A program made the position numbers and the translations under genes. This document shows positions 32,433-39,635 of a DNA stretch of 64,000 nt, in pieces. Location of the stretch: NCBI RefSeq assembly GCF_043633585.1, contig NZ_CP141832.1:558001-622000 (forward strand), in the 5' to 3' direction. The stretch comes from Lacrimispora sinapis (lineage in GTDB: Bacteria; Bacillota; Clostridia; Lachnospirales; Lachnospiraceae). Position 1 is the first letter of the stretch, and every line of letters starts with the position of its first letter. Below the pieces are notes generated by a model that did not search any database, had not been told where the DNA came from, and saw only the letters and a program-made list of their open reading frames with translations.

Positions 32433-33470
32433 ATGAGGATCAGAAGGAAAAATGTAGGTATTTTAGCTCTATTTTTGGCTGCAGCGATGGGGGTCACCGC
32501 ATGTGGCACGAAGAGTGCTTCCAATGCACCGGAGGGCACCACCCAATTTAAGTATGGAAAGATTGACATTCCGGGGAAAGACGGTGCTCTTTGCGGAGCG
32601 CCCATCTACATCGCTTATGAAAAAGGGTTTTTTGCGGAGGCAGGTTTTGACGTCAATTTAATATCCGCAGACAGTGAAACACGTAAGATCGGACTGAATA
32701 ACGGCACCATTCCAATCGTAAACGGAGATTTTCAGTTCTTTCCTTCCATTGAGGAAGGGGTCAAGGTAAAAGTGGTGGATGGGTTGCACAATGGCTGCAT
32801 CAAATTTGTCGTTCCCCAAAATTCACCCATTCACACGGTAGAGGATTTTAAAGGAAAGAAAATTGCGATTGATGAAGTTGGGGGAACTCCTCATCAAGTT
32901 GCCAGCCTGTGGCTGGAGAAGGCGGGAATATCAGCAAAACCTCAGGATGGAGATGTGACCTTCCTGCCCTATTCCGACGGAAATCTGGAATTAGAGGCTG
33001 CAAAAAACGGTGAGGTGGACATTGCTGCACTTTGGGACCCTCTTGGCTCCATTGCTGAAAAAAGTGGAGACTTCCGGGTGGTGTTTGATTTGTCTACGGA
33101 TCCTGCTTTTGCGGGAAAATATTGCTGTTTTCTTTACGCATCCTCCAAGGTTCTTGATTCCGAACCGGAAAAGATTGCTGCTCTTTTAGGCGCTTATAGA
33201 AAAGCCCAGAACTGGATCGCAGAAAACCCCAAGGAAGCTGTTTCAATCATCTCTGATAAAAAATACTCGGCAATTGATGATAAAGAACTGGCGGAGGAAC
33301 TTGTTGCAAGCTATGAGTATCCCACATTAAAGGAACATGAGTCCGGCGGTTCCCACGTGGCTGATGATGTTAAATATTTTGTTACGGAGATGAAGAATAT
33401 CGGATATCTTAAAACCAACGATGCGGATGCATTTGCAAACCAGATCTACCAGGAGGTAGATGTAAAATAA
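32433..33470 (+). CDS. ABC importer substrate-binding lipoprotein, SsuA/NMT1-like
   Basis: A 345-residue lipoprotein. It has a signal peptide with lipobox VTACG (Cys around residue 24) and an NMT1/SsuA-type binding fold (GAPIYIAYEKGFFAEAGFDV, KGKKIAIDEVGGTPHQVASLWLEKAG). Family members bind sulfonates, taurine, nitrate or thiamine precursors. A sulfur compound is suggested by the Cys-rich leader upstream and the PLP sulfur-enzyme remnant downstream, which is inference. AAGGAGG precedes the ATG. It is the first gene of a three-gene importer. Confidence 0.85.
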   Translation: MRIRRKNVGILALFLAAAMGVTACGTKSASNAPEGTTQFKYGKIDIPGKDGALCGAPIYIAYEKGFFAEAGFDVNLISADSETRKIGLNNGTIPIVNGDFQFFPSIEEGVKVKVVDGLHNGCIKFVVPQNSPIHTVEDFKGKKIAIDEVGGTPHQVASLWLEKAGISAKPQDGDVTFLPYSDGNLELEAAKNGEVDIAALWDPLGSIAEKSGDFRVVFDLSTDPAFAGKYCCFLYASSKVLDSEPEKIAALLGAYRKAQNWIAENPKEAVSIISDKKYSAIDDKELAEELVASYEYPTLKEHESGGSHVADDVKYFVTEMKNIGYLKTNDADAFANQIYQEVDVK

Positions 33471-33502
33471 TCATGCGGCTGGCAATGAGGGAGGATAGAA
33501 GG

Positions 33503-34564
33503 ATGAATCAAGTATCTGAATTTAAGCATTCCAAACTGCACCGGTTTTTACCGGGGCAGCCTGTTCGGAGTTTTACCGAGGACAGAAAATACTTTGTACT
33601 GACGCTGGTATCTGTTGCAGGTTTCTTTGCGGCAGTACTTGTTAATCTGCTTTTTCCCCAGATTGCGGCTGTTGAGATGAAGTCCTATACGGTAAGTAAT
33701 ATGGTAAGTCTGACAGCGGATCAGGCATACCGGCTGGTATTGACCGGGCTCATCATACTCTACGGCGCAATTGGCATCTATTCCTATTTCAGGGAGGATT
33801 TTAGGGAAAAATTTTTAAGCCGTGTTCCATTTCGCTTTACCGTAGGGGTGTTACTGGCATTGTGGGATATATTGGGAACAAAGCTTTTGCTTTTGCCACA
33901 GCCGTTTTTTCCGGGACCGTCAAAGATCGTAGAGTCCTTTCTTTTAGAGGGTGGGTATATTTTTCAAAATACGTTGTATTCCCTTCGGCTTTTTACGGTT
34001 GGTTTCTTATCCGGTGTGGTGTTTGGCGTGGGAACCGGGATTTTAATAGGTTGGTTTCCAAAGGTTTATTACTGGGTGTATCCGGTTTTAAAGATTACAG
34101 GAGTCATACCGGCTGTGGCATGGATGCCCTTTGCCCTGACGCTGTTGCCGGATCCCTTTACTGCAGCGGCCTTTCTCATTGTCATCTGTGCCTGGTTTCC
34201 GGTTGCTTTTTTGACGGCTCAGGGAATTGCAAGTACCCCCAAAATCCACTTTGAGGTGGCCAGGACCCTTGGGGCAAAAACTCCGTATCTTGTTTTTCAT
34301 GTGGCCATTCCTCATGCAATGCCTCAAATATTTACAGGAATTTCAACGGCCAATGGGTTTGCCTTCACAACTCTGGTCATGTCGGAAATGATGGGGCAGC
34401 CGGGAGGACTTGGCTATTACATTAACGCATCGAAAGTGTGGTCCGCCTATTATAAGGTGTTTGCAGCTATTTTTGTGATGGCAGTCCTTTTTTCCGCAAT
34501 TATGAAGGGAATCGGGATCATACAAAACCGTGTTCTGCGGTGGCAAAGGGGGCTGGTAAAATGA
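33503..34564 (+). CDS. ABC importer permease, SsuC/TauC-like
   Basis: A 353-residue membrane protein. The C-terminal 230 residues are a standard SsuC/TauC-type permease, with the EAA loop at EVARTLGAKTPYLVFHVAIPHAMPQIFTG. The N-terminal 120 residues or so add two hydrophobic segments (YFVLTLVSVAGFFAAVLVNLLF, LVLTGLIILYGAIGIYSYF) that usual family members lack. The ATG at 33503 is chosen because GGGAGGA lies 8 bases before it; an ATG at 33473 is in frame. It overlaps the ATPase gene by 4 bases (ATGA). Confidence 0.85.
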   Translation: MNQVSEFKHSKLHRFLPGQPVRSFTEDRKYFVLTLVSVAGFFAAVLVNLLFPQIAAVEMKSYTVSNMVSLTADQAYRLVLTGLIILYGAIGIYSYFREDFREKFLSRVPFRFTVGVLLALWDILGTKLLLLPQPFFPGPSKIVESFLLEGGYIFQNTLYSLRLFTVGFLSGVVFGVGTGILIGWFPKVYYWVYPVLKITGVIPAVAWMPFALTLLPDPFTAAAFLIVICAWFPVAFLTAQGIASTPKIHFEVARTLGAKTPYLVFHVAIPHAMPQIFTGISTANGFAFTTLVMSEMMGQPGGLGYYINASKVWSAYYKVFAAIFVMAVLFSAIMKGIGIIQNRVLRWQRGLVK

Positions 34565-35346
34565 GCAACGAGATACTTATGGAGGTAAAATCGGTTGACC
34601 GTACCTATATGGATGCCAATAATCATACGGTGGAGGCCCTGAGAAATATCAACCTTTCTATAAAACGGGGGGAGTTTCTCTCAATCATTGGTCCGTCTGG
34701 CTGTGGCAAGACCACACTTTTGCGACTTCTGGCAGGGCTGGATGTACCGGAAGCAGGAGTGATTACTCTGGAAGGAAAGGAGGTAAAGGGTCCTCATCCG
34801 GACCGGGGATATGTTTTTCAGCAGAGCAGCCTTTTTCCATGGCTTACGGTTGAGAAAAATATTGCGTCTGGTCTGAAGGCGAGAGGGGTATATAAGGAAA
34901 ATAAAGATGAAATTGCCCAATATATTAAGATGATCGGGCTTACTGGGTTTGAAAAAGTATACCCCCACCAGATATCAGGAGGTATGGCCCAGCGGGTCGC
35001 CATTGCAAGGTCCCTGATCAATCACCCGGCAGCCCTGCTTCTTGATGAACCCATGGGAGCCCTTGATGCCTTTACCAGAGCGGATCTTCAGGATAAGATC
35101 CTGGAGCTTTGGAAGGAAAATAAGACAACTATGATTTTGGTGACCCATGATGTAGATGAAGCCCTGTATTTGAGTGACCGGGTGGTGATCATGTCTCCCC
35201 GCCCTGGAAAAATCAGTGAAATATTAGAGGTTTCCCTGCCCAGGCCCAGACAAAAGAACAGTCAGGATTTTATGATATTGCGCAGCAGCATCCTGGAAAA
35301 ACTGCATCTTGCCAGTACGGTGCCGCAAGTGGAATATACTATTTAA
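34561..35346 (+). CDS. ABC importer ATPase, SsuB/TauB-like
   Basis: A 261-residue ATPase with Walker A GPSGCGKTT, Q-loop YVFQQSSLFPWLTV, signature ISGGMAQRVAIARSL and Walker B LLLDEPMGALDAFTR, all typical of the nitrate/sulfonate/taurine family. The ATG at 34561 overlaps the permease stop, so translation is coupled. A decayed gene fragment lies immediately after its stop codon. Confidence 0.9.
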   Translation: MSNEILMEVKSVDRTYMDANNHTVEALRNINLSIKRGEFLSIIGPSGCGKTTLLRLLAGLDVPEAGVITLEGKEVKGPHPDRGYVFQQSSLFPWLTVEKNIASGLKARGVYKENKDEIAQYIKMIGLTGFEKVYPHQISGGMAQRVAIARSLINHPAALLLDEPMGALDAFTRADLQDKILELWKENKTTMILVTHDVDEALYLSDRVVIMSPRPGKISEILEVSLPRPRQKNSQDFMILRSSILEKLHLASTVPQVEYTI

Positions 35347-35460
35347 ATAAAAATTTCCTTTGAACTTAAAGAAGAATATGATTCCAACCGGTTCTTTGAT
35401 AGTCTGAAGCTGATTGCCCTGTCGGAACGTCTGGGCGGTATTTCATATGAGGCAGGTTAA
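35347..35460 (+). pseudogene. Fragment of a Cys/Met-metabolism PLP enzyme (MetC/MetB-like)
   Basis: Directly after the ATPase stop, and in the same frame, 37 codons read ISFELKEEYDSNRFFDSLK followed by LIALSERLGGISYEAG and a stop. This closely resembles the C-terminal domain of cystathionine gamma-synthase/beta-lyase and methionine gamma-lyase proteins (VSFEL, FLNSLKLI, AESLGGVE). No start codon, PLP-binding domain or ribosome site is present, so this is a remnant left by deletion. It hints that a sulfur amino-acid gene once belonged to the importer operon. Confidence 0.65.
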
Positions 35461-35503
35461 AAAAATTTAAATAAATGTGGTAAAGTGAGTATGTGAGCAG
35501 GGG

Positions 35504-35553
35504 CATGGATGCAGGTTGTTTGTGAGAATTATCTGCATCCATGTTCTTTTTTT
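35504..35553 (+). terminator. Terminator of the importer operon
   Basis: CATGGATGCAG (35504-35514) pairs exactly with CTGCATCCATG (35533-35543), followed by TTCTTTTTTT. Confidence 0.92.
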
Positions 35554-35730
35554 ATGTACGATATGATGATAAATGTGAAGGTGTAATTTATTGTGAAAAA
35601 GATTATTTTCAAAAAAATAGCAGAAAACTATAAATAAATTTATATGTTTCTTCATAAGCGAATTGATTATACAAAGAAGATAGATACATAATACAGAGGG
35701 CGGTGTATAATGGTGTTAAAGGGGGGAGTT

Positions 35731-36867
35731 ATGAAGAAGACAATTCATTTAAAAATATCTGTACTGCGAAAGAAAAGGGGAATAACCCAACAGGAATTAG
35801 GAGATGCGTTAGGTGTGTCATACCAGACAATCAGCAAATGGGAGAATGGGGTGACAATGCCGGATATTATCATGTTGCCTGAATTGACGGAGTTTTTTCA
35901 TGTTACGGTTGATGAAATACTCGGATTAAAACCGTTAGAGCAGGAAGAATATCTTTCCCGGAAAACAGAAACAAAGGAATATTGGGAAAAAAAGTTAGAC
36001 TACCTGCTGCGGACCAGGAGATCCCATTGGAATACGGATTATATGAAATTCTTAATTGATCATGTTTGGAAATTGGATTCTCCTGTCAGAATATTGGATT
36101 GTGGCTGTGGATACGGTTTTCTTGGACTTTTGATGATTCCTCTGCTGCCGGAGGGAAGTACTTATACAGGAATTGATTTTGCTGATTCATTAATCGAGGA
36201 AGGAAATAAGATATTTTTAAGTTCAGGGATTCGTGGCGAATTTATAAAAAAAGATTTTTATCAATATTCAAGCACTCAGAAATATGATATTGTGATATGC
36301 CAGGCAGTATTGAGACATATCAGTTCTCCAGAAGCATTTCTCTCTAAAATGATTGATCATGGCAAAGATGGCGCATGGATCATATGTATAGATACCAATC
36401 GGGAGTTTGAATGTGACGGCTTATACATAGATGGAATGGATTATAATTATCTGTGCGATCATATGGGACTGGATAAAAGCTGGAAAACGGAATTGGAACA
36501 TGAAGGCCGTGACTATGCTGTTGCCATGAGAACGGCATATATCATGAAAAGGTATGGCTTGAAGCATATTGAAATTAGAATGAATGACAAAGTATCCTTT
36601 GTTCACCCTGAAGCAGAGGGCTATGAGCAGTTAATGGAAGACTTTATGGAATCCAATGGATGGAATCATGGAAGCAATGAAACTCAATTAGAAAAAAGTA
36701 CGGAATATATGATAAATCATGGTATGTCAAGAAAGGAAGCGGATAGTTTCCTTCATAAAAATCTTTTAATTGCGGATTATATGAAACGTAATAAAGGAAA
36801 TATTTCATATACACATTTAATTGGGAGTATGATAACATTTGGAAGAAAAGTGTTTGAAAGCCTATGA
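35731..36867 (+). CDS. Fusion of Xre-type HTH and SAM-dependent methyltransferase
   Basis: A 378-residue protein. Residues 8-60 form a Cro/CI helix-turn-helix (LRKKRGITQQELGDALGVSYQTISKWENG). From about residue 105 there is a class I methyltransferase, with motif I ILDCGCGYGFLGLLM, the acidic residue in YTGIDFADSL, and the DIVICQAVLRHIS region. The C-terminal 120 residues match nothing I know. The substrate is likely small rather than DNA, since no DPPY/NPPY motif is visible. The ATG at 35731 follows AAGGGGGGAG; an upstream ATG at 35710 is in frame. It stands alone between a terminator and a hairpin element. Confidence 0.8.
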   Translation: MKKTIHLKISVLRKKRGITQQELGDALGVSYQTISKWENGVTMPDIIMLPELTEFFHVTVDEILGLKPLEQEEYLSRKTETKEYWEKKLDYLLRTRRSHWNTDYMKFLIDHVWKLDSPVRILDCGCGYGFLGLLMIPLLPEGSTYTGIDFADSLIEEGNKIFLSSGIRGEFIKKDFYQYSSTQKYDIVICQAVLRHISSPEAFLSKMIDHGKDGAWIICIDTNREFECDGLYIDGMDYNYLCDHMGLDKSWKTELEHEGRDYAVAMRTAYIMKRYGLKHIEIRMNDKVSFVHPEAEGYEQLMEDFMESNGWNHGSNETQLEKSTEYMINHGMSRKEADSFLHKNLLIADYMKRNKGNISYTHLIGSMITFGRKVFESL

Positions 36868-36880
36868 AGTGAAATCTCCT

Positions 36881-37009
36881 TATTAAGGATTTATCACTTT
36901 TACTTATATAGACAATATACTGACTTTATATATTGCACTCCGGGAATATATAATTGTCAAAATATTGTCTATATGAATAAAAGTGCTCAATGGAGTATTT
37001 TCCTTAATA
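36881..37009 (+). repeat. Long imperfect inverted repeat (MITE-like hairpin)
   Basis: Three nested pairs share one centre. TATTAAGGA (36881-36889) pairs with TCCTTAATA (37001-37009). A 24-base arm at 36895-36918 matches one at 36962-36985 with two mismatches (arm begins CACTTTTA and ends GACAATAT). TATATATT (36927-36934) pairs with AATATATA (36945-36952). The whole 129 bases could fold into one AT-rich hairpin. It lies directly after the HTH-methyltransferase gene and holds no ORF. It could be a non-autonomous mobile element or a bidirectional terminator. Confidence 0.6.
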
Positions 37010-37041
37010 CGATATGCCAGATTCTATAAATACACGAATAA

Positions 37042-37121
37042 AAAGCCGGTAACATTCCTTTTACTCATTTGACAAAAGCGTATGAAAGAAATATAATAAC
37101 CTACAATTACCTGCCGGCTTT
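37042..37121 (+). promoter_or_regulatory. GNAT gene promoter framed by an inverted repeat
   Basis: TTGACA (37069-37074), 17 bases and TATAAT (37092-37097). AAAGCCGG (37042-37049) upstream and CCGGCTTT (37114-37121) downstream are exact inverted copies on either side of the promoter. CTACAA (37101-37106) and TTGTAG (37125-37130) form a further pair at the likely transcript start. The frame of arms suggests an operator or looping site. Confidence 0.65.
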
Positions 37122-37197
37122 AACTTGTAGATATCATGCTGCCACAACTGAACTAAGGGGATATGAGTAATCTTGTGATTTGAAGGGAGATAAAAGG

Positions 37198-37794
37198 ATG
37201 AATCATTTAGGAACCGTTACTTTGGAAACCGAGCGTCTGATATTACGTCCGTTTCAATTGGAGGATGCCAGTGATATGTACCACAACTGGGCGGGCAGTA
37301 AACTTGTTACCAAATTTCTTGGCTGGCCGGCTCATACATCGGTGGAAGAATCGAGGAAAATCCTCGATACCTGGGTGAAAAATTACGCGGATCCAAAGTA
37401 CTATGAGTGGTGCCTGGAATCCAAAGAAAACAATCAGGCCATCGGCAGTATGGGAGTCGTGAAAGTGGATGAGTCTATAGAAGCTGTGGAAATCGGCTAC
37501 TGCATCGGCGAGTCTTATTGGCATAAGGGAATGACAGCGGAAGCCCTTCAGGCAGTGGTTCGATTCCTGTTTGAACAGGTCGGCTGTAACAGAATTTCAG
37601 CAAATCATGACATAAATAATCCCAATTCAGGAAAGGTCATGAAAAAAGCCGGGCTGCAATATGAAGGAACGCTCCTTCAGGCAGGAAAAAGCAATGCAGG
37701 GATTTTTGATATGGCGGTACATGGAATTACGAGAGCCATGTATTTTGCCAGATTTAGCGGGGAATTCGCAGCAGAAACCAGAAGAAATACATAA
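37198..37794 (+). CDS. GNAT family N-acetyltransferase, RimJ/RimL-like
   Basis: A 198-residue protein with LETERLILRPFQLEDASDMYHNWAG at the start, the acetyl-CoA-binding region IGYCIGESYWHKGMTAEALQAVVRFLFEQ and the late NPNSGKVMKKAGLQYEG, all typical of RimJ/RimL-type acetyltransferases. Targets range from ribosomal protein N-termini to antibiotics and cannot be predicted here. The ATG at 37198 follows AAGGGAG. It is 21 bases before the next gene. Confidence 0.88.
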   Translation: MNHLGTVTLETERLILRPFQLEDASDMYHNWAGSKLVTKFLGWPAHTSVEESRKILDTWVKNYADPKYYEWCLESKENNQAIGSMGVVKVDESIEAVEIGYCIGESYWHKGMTAEALQAVVRFLFEQVGCNRISANHDINNPNSGKVMKKAGLQYEGTLLQAGKSNAGIFDMAVHGITRAMYFARFSGEFAAETRRNT

Positions 37795-37815
37795 AGACAA
37801 GGAAGTGAACGTGAT

Positions 37816-38436
37816 ATGAAAAACCCTCTGAACTATCAGGTAACAGAATATGACTGCGGTCCCACAACGTTGCAAAATGCCATGAGTTTTCTCTTTAAGA
37901 GGGAAGAAGTACCGCCTGATGTCATTAAACATATCATGCTTTTTTGTCTTGATTCCTATAATGCAAAGGGCGAATTCGGTAAAAACGGTACATCCAAAAT
38001 GGCAATGATGTTTTTAAGCGACTGGCTCAATCAGTTCGGCAAGATGAAAAAGTTTCCCATACACAGTGAATATTTAACGGGAGAAGAGGTATTTATAGGA
38101 GAGAACAGCCGGATCATGTATGCCCTGCAGCAGGGCGGGGCGGTAGTGGCACGGGTGATGTATGGCTGCTGGCATTATGTACTGCTTACTGGTGCGGACT
38201 CCAAACAGGTCTATCTCTTTGATCCTTATTACCGGAAAAAGCCGTTTCGCCAGCCGGAACTGAAGCTGATTAACGATATGCCTTACAGCCGGAACCGCAG
38301 CGTTCCCTGGGAGATGGTAAACAGTACAGGAAAAGGCTGCTATGCCCTTGGCCCCATTGATACGAGGGAAGCCACCATCATCTTTAACCGGGACACTCAG
38401 AAGAAGGCGGCAGATACCATTGAATATTTTATTTGA
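37816..38436 (+). CDS. C39-like cysteine peptidase domain protein
   Basis: A 206-residue protein with a papain-fold C39-like pattern. Cys14 lies in TEYDCGPTTLQNAMSFL, a histidine in GCWHYVLLTGAD and an aspartate in VYLFDPYYR, matching a Cys-His-Asp triad. C39 peptidases usually cleave double-glycine leaders of exported peptides as part of ABC transporters. This one stands alone, without transporter or signal peptide, so its role is unknown. It is probably cotranscribed with the GNAT gene and is followed by a terminator. Confidence 0.75.
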   Translation: MKNPLNYQVTEYDCGPTTLQNAMSFLFKREEVPPDVIKHIMLFCLDSYNAKGEFGKNGTSKMAMMFLSDWLNQFGKMKKFPIHSEYLTGEEVFIGENSRIMYALQQGGAVVARVMYGCWHYVLLTGADSKQVYLFDPYYRKKPFRQPELKLINDMPYSRNRSVPWEMVNSTGKGCYALGPIDTREATIIFNRDTQKKAADTIEYFI

Positions 38437-38471
38437 TGTTCCATAGTGTTTCGATGACTTAAAATTTACAA

Positions 38472-38500
38472 CGAAGCGGTTTTGAACTGCTTCGCTGTTT
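38472..38500 (+). terminator. Terminator after the C39-like gene
   Basis: CGAAGCGGT (38472-38480) pairs with AACTGCTTCG (38485-38494; one wobble), followed by CTGTTTT. Confidence 0.7.
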
Positions 38501-38627
38501 TGGGTAGGGCAAAGAGCCGGAGCTTGTTTAAATGCCAATGTTTTGTGTATTATAAAGGAAAAGGGAAAAAAATCACCTGTAAGGAATGGGGCAGTTTGCG
38601 CACTTATTTACAGAAAGGAAGAGTGAC

Positions 38628-38681
38628 ATGGAATCTTTAGGGTGGGAAAGAAAAAATCGTTTAGGAGGTCAGAAAACATGA
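38628..38681 (+). CDS. 17-residue ORF coupled to the DUF4825-like gene
   Basis: AAAGGAAG lies 7 to 8 bases before an ATG at 38628. The 17 codons (MESLGWERKNRLGGQKT) end in a TGA that overlaps the next gene's ATG as ATGA. This arrangement fits translational coupling. The neighbouring membrane protein resembles genes often paired with sigma factors, so the mini-ORF could be a shrunken remnant of such a gene, or a leader peptide. Confidence 0.4.
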   Translation: MESLGWERKNRLGGQKT

Positions 38682-39460
38682 AAGAGAAAACTCCTCGTAA
38701 AAAAGATACGATCAAAAAGGAGAGTAACCGGCATAAAATTGTTTTTGCTTCCTTTCTTACGATTTTAGTGGTAGCGGCTGCAATCTCTTTTAAGATGTTT
38801 GTGATCGGTTTTCCCCTGGAAAATTACAAAACCGAAACAGCAGTTGCGGGCGGGAAGCTGGAAATTAAAGGGGAAATCAGTGATACCAATCGAGTATACA
38901 GCAGTTATAAAGTCAAAGACGGGAAATTGACCGTCTATGGAAGTCTTCCGTCTTTCTGGAACAAAAGGCGGCAGTTTGTCCTTGCATATGATTTATCAGA
39001 AGGGGATATTTTGGTCAATGGGGATACCATTAAATCCGACGGAACCGTCATTACCAAAAAGGCCAGGGAATTATTTGAGAACAAAAATCCCAATATCGGA
39101 AATATGGCGGCCAATGAAAAGATCGCTCGGACGCTGGGAATCTATGACAGTTTAGGTGAATATAAAAATGAACTGCATACTACAGAGGAGCCTTTCGGCT
39201 GGACGTTTTTGTTCCAAAAAGAGGTACTTTCTGCCAATCAGGTGAAATTTGATTCCATAATGGAATCCTATGGGGCAGCACTTCTGGCATTGATTGACAA
39301 CTGCGGGGAAGTGACCTGGACCTATACCAGCGGTCCCCAGACCATAAAGAAAACTTATACGCGGGAAGAGGCCGATAAAAGGTTGGGGCGGGATATAAAA
39401 TCATATGCCGAAAGCCCGGAAAAGGTACAGGAACTCCTTGATTTGTTAAATATTAAATAG
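38678..39460 (+). CDS. Membrane-anchored protein, DUF4825-like
   Basis: A 260-residue protein with a basic cytoplasmic N-terminus, one membrane segment (IVFASFLTILVVAAAISFKMF) and an extracellular part. The C-terminal ALLALIDNCGEVTWTYT region, followed by ADKRLGRDIKSYAESPEKVQELL, resembles DUF4825, found in Firmicute membrane proteins often encoded beside sigma factors. No sigma factor gene is present here. The ATG at 38678 follows TTAGGAGGTC. The function is unknown. Confidence 0.65.
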   Translation: MKEKTPRKKDTIKKESNRHKIVFASFLTILVVAAAISFKMFVIGFPLENYKTETAVAGGKLEIKGEISDTNRVYSSYKVKDGKLTVYGSLPSFWNKRRQFVLAYDLSEGDILVNGDTIKSDGTVITKKARELFENKNPNIGNMAANEKIARTLGIYDSLGEYKNELHTTEEPFGWTFLFQKEVLSANQVKFDSIMESYGAALLALIDNCGEVTWTYTSGPQTIKKTYTREEADKRLGRDIKSYAESPEKVQELLDLLNIK

Positions 39461-39635
39461 GACAAGAACAACCAGGGGAATCTGGTAGAAAACCACGGAA
39501 TTTTATCAAAGGAAGACTGTTTATGGTATAGCGTGGATGGAAAAAAGGTATTATAATGATATTGTACCAGCAATGTCTGAGTTCACACGAAGTACAGCGT
39601 TACAAAGAAAATAGTATACATGCGGGAGGTATTTT

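Noticed and set aside
32312..32551. 79-residue frame starting before the importer lipoprotein
   Set aside because: It begins at a GTG, runs deep into the start of the clearly real lipoprotein gene in another frame, and its second half is compositionally a shadow. The first half is plausible but unsupported.
37816..38436. Bacteriocin or lanthipeptide cluster around the C39-like gene
   Set aside because: No precursor peptide with a double-glycine leader, no modification enzyme and no C39-containing exporter are present nearby.
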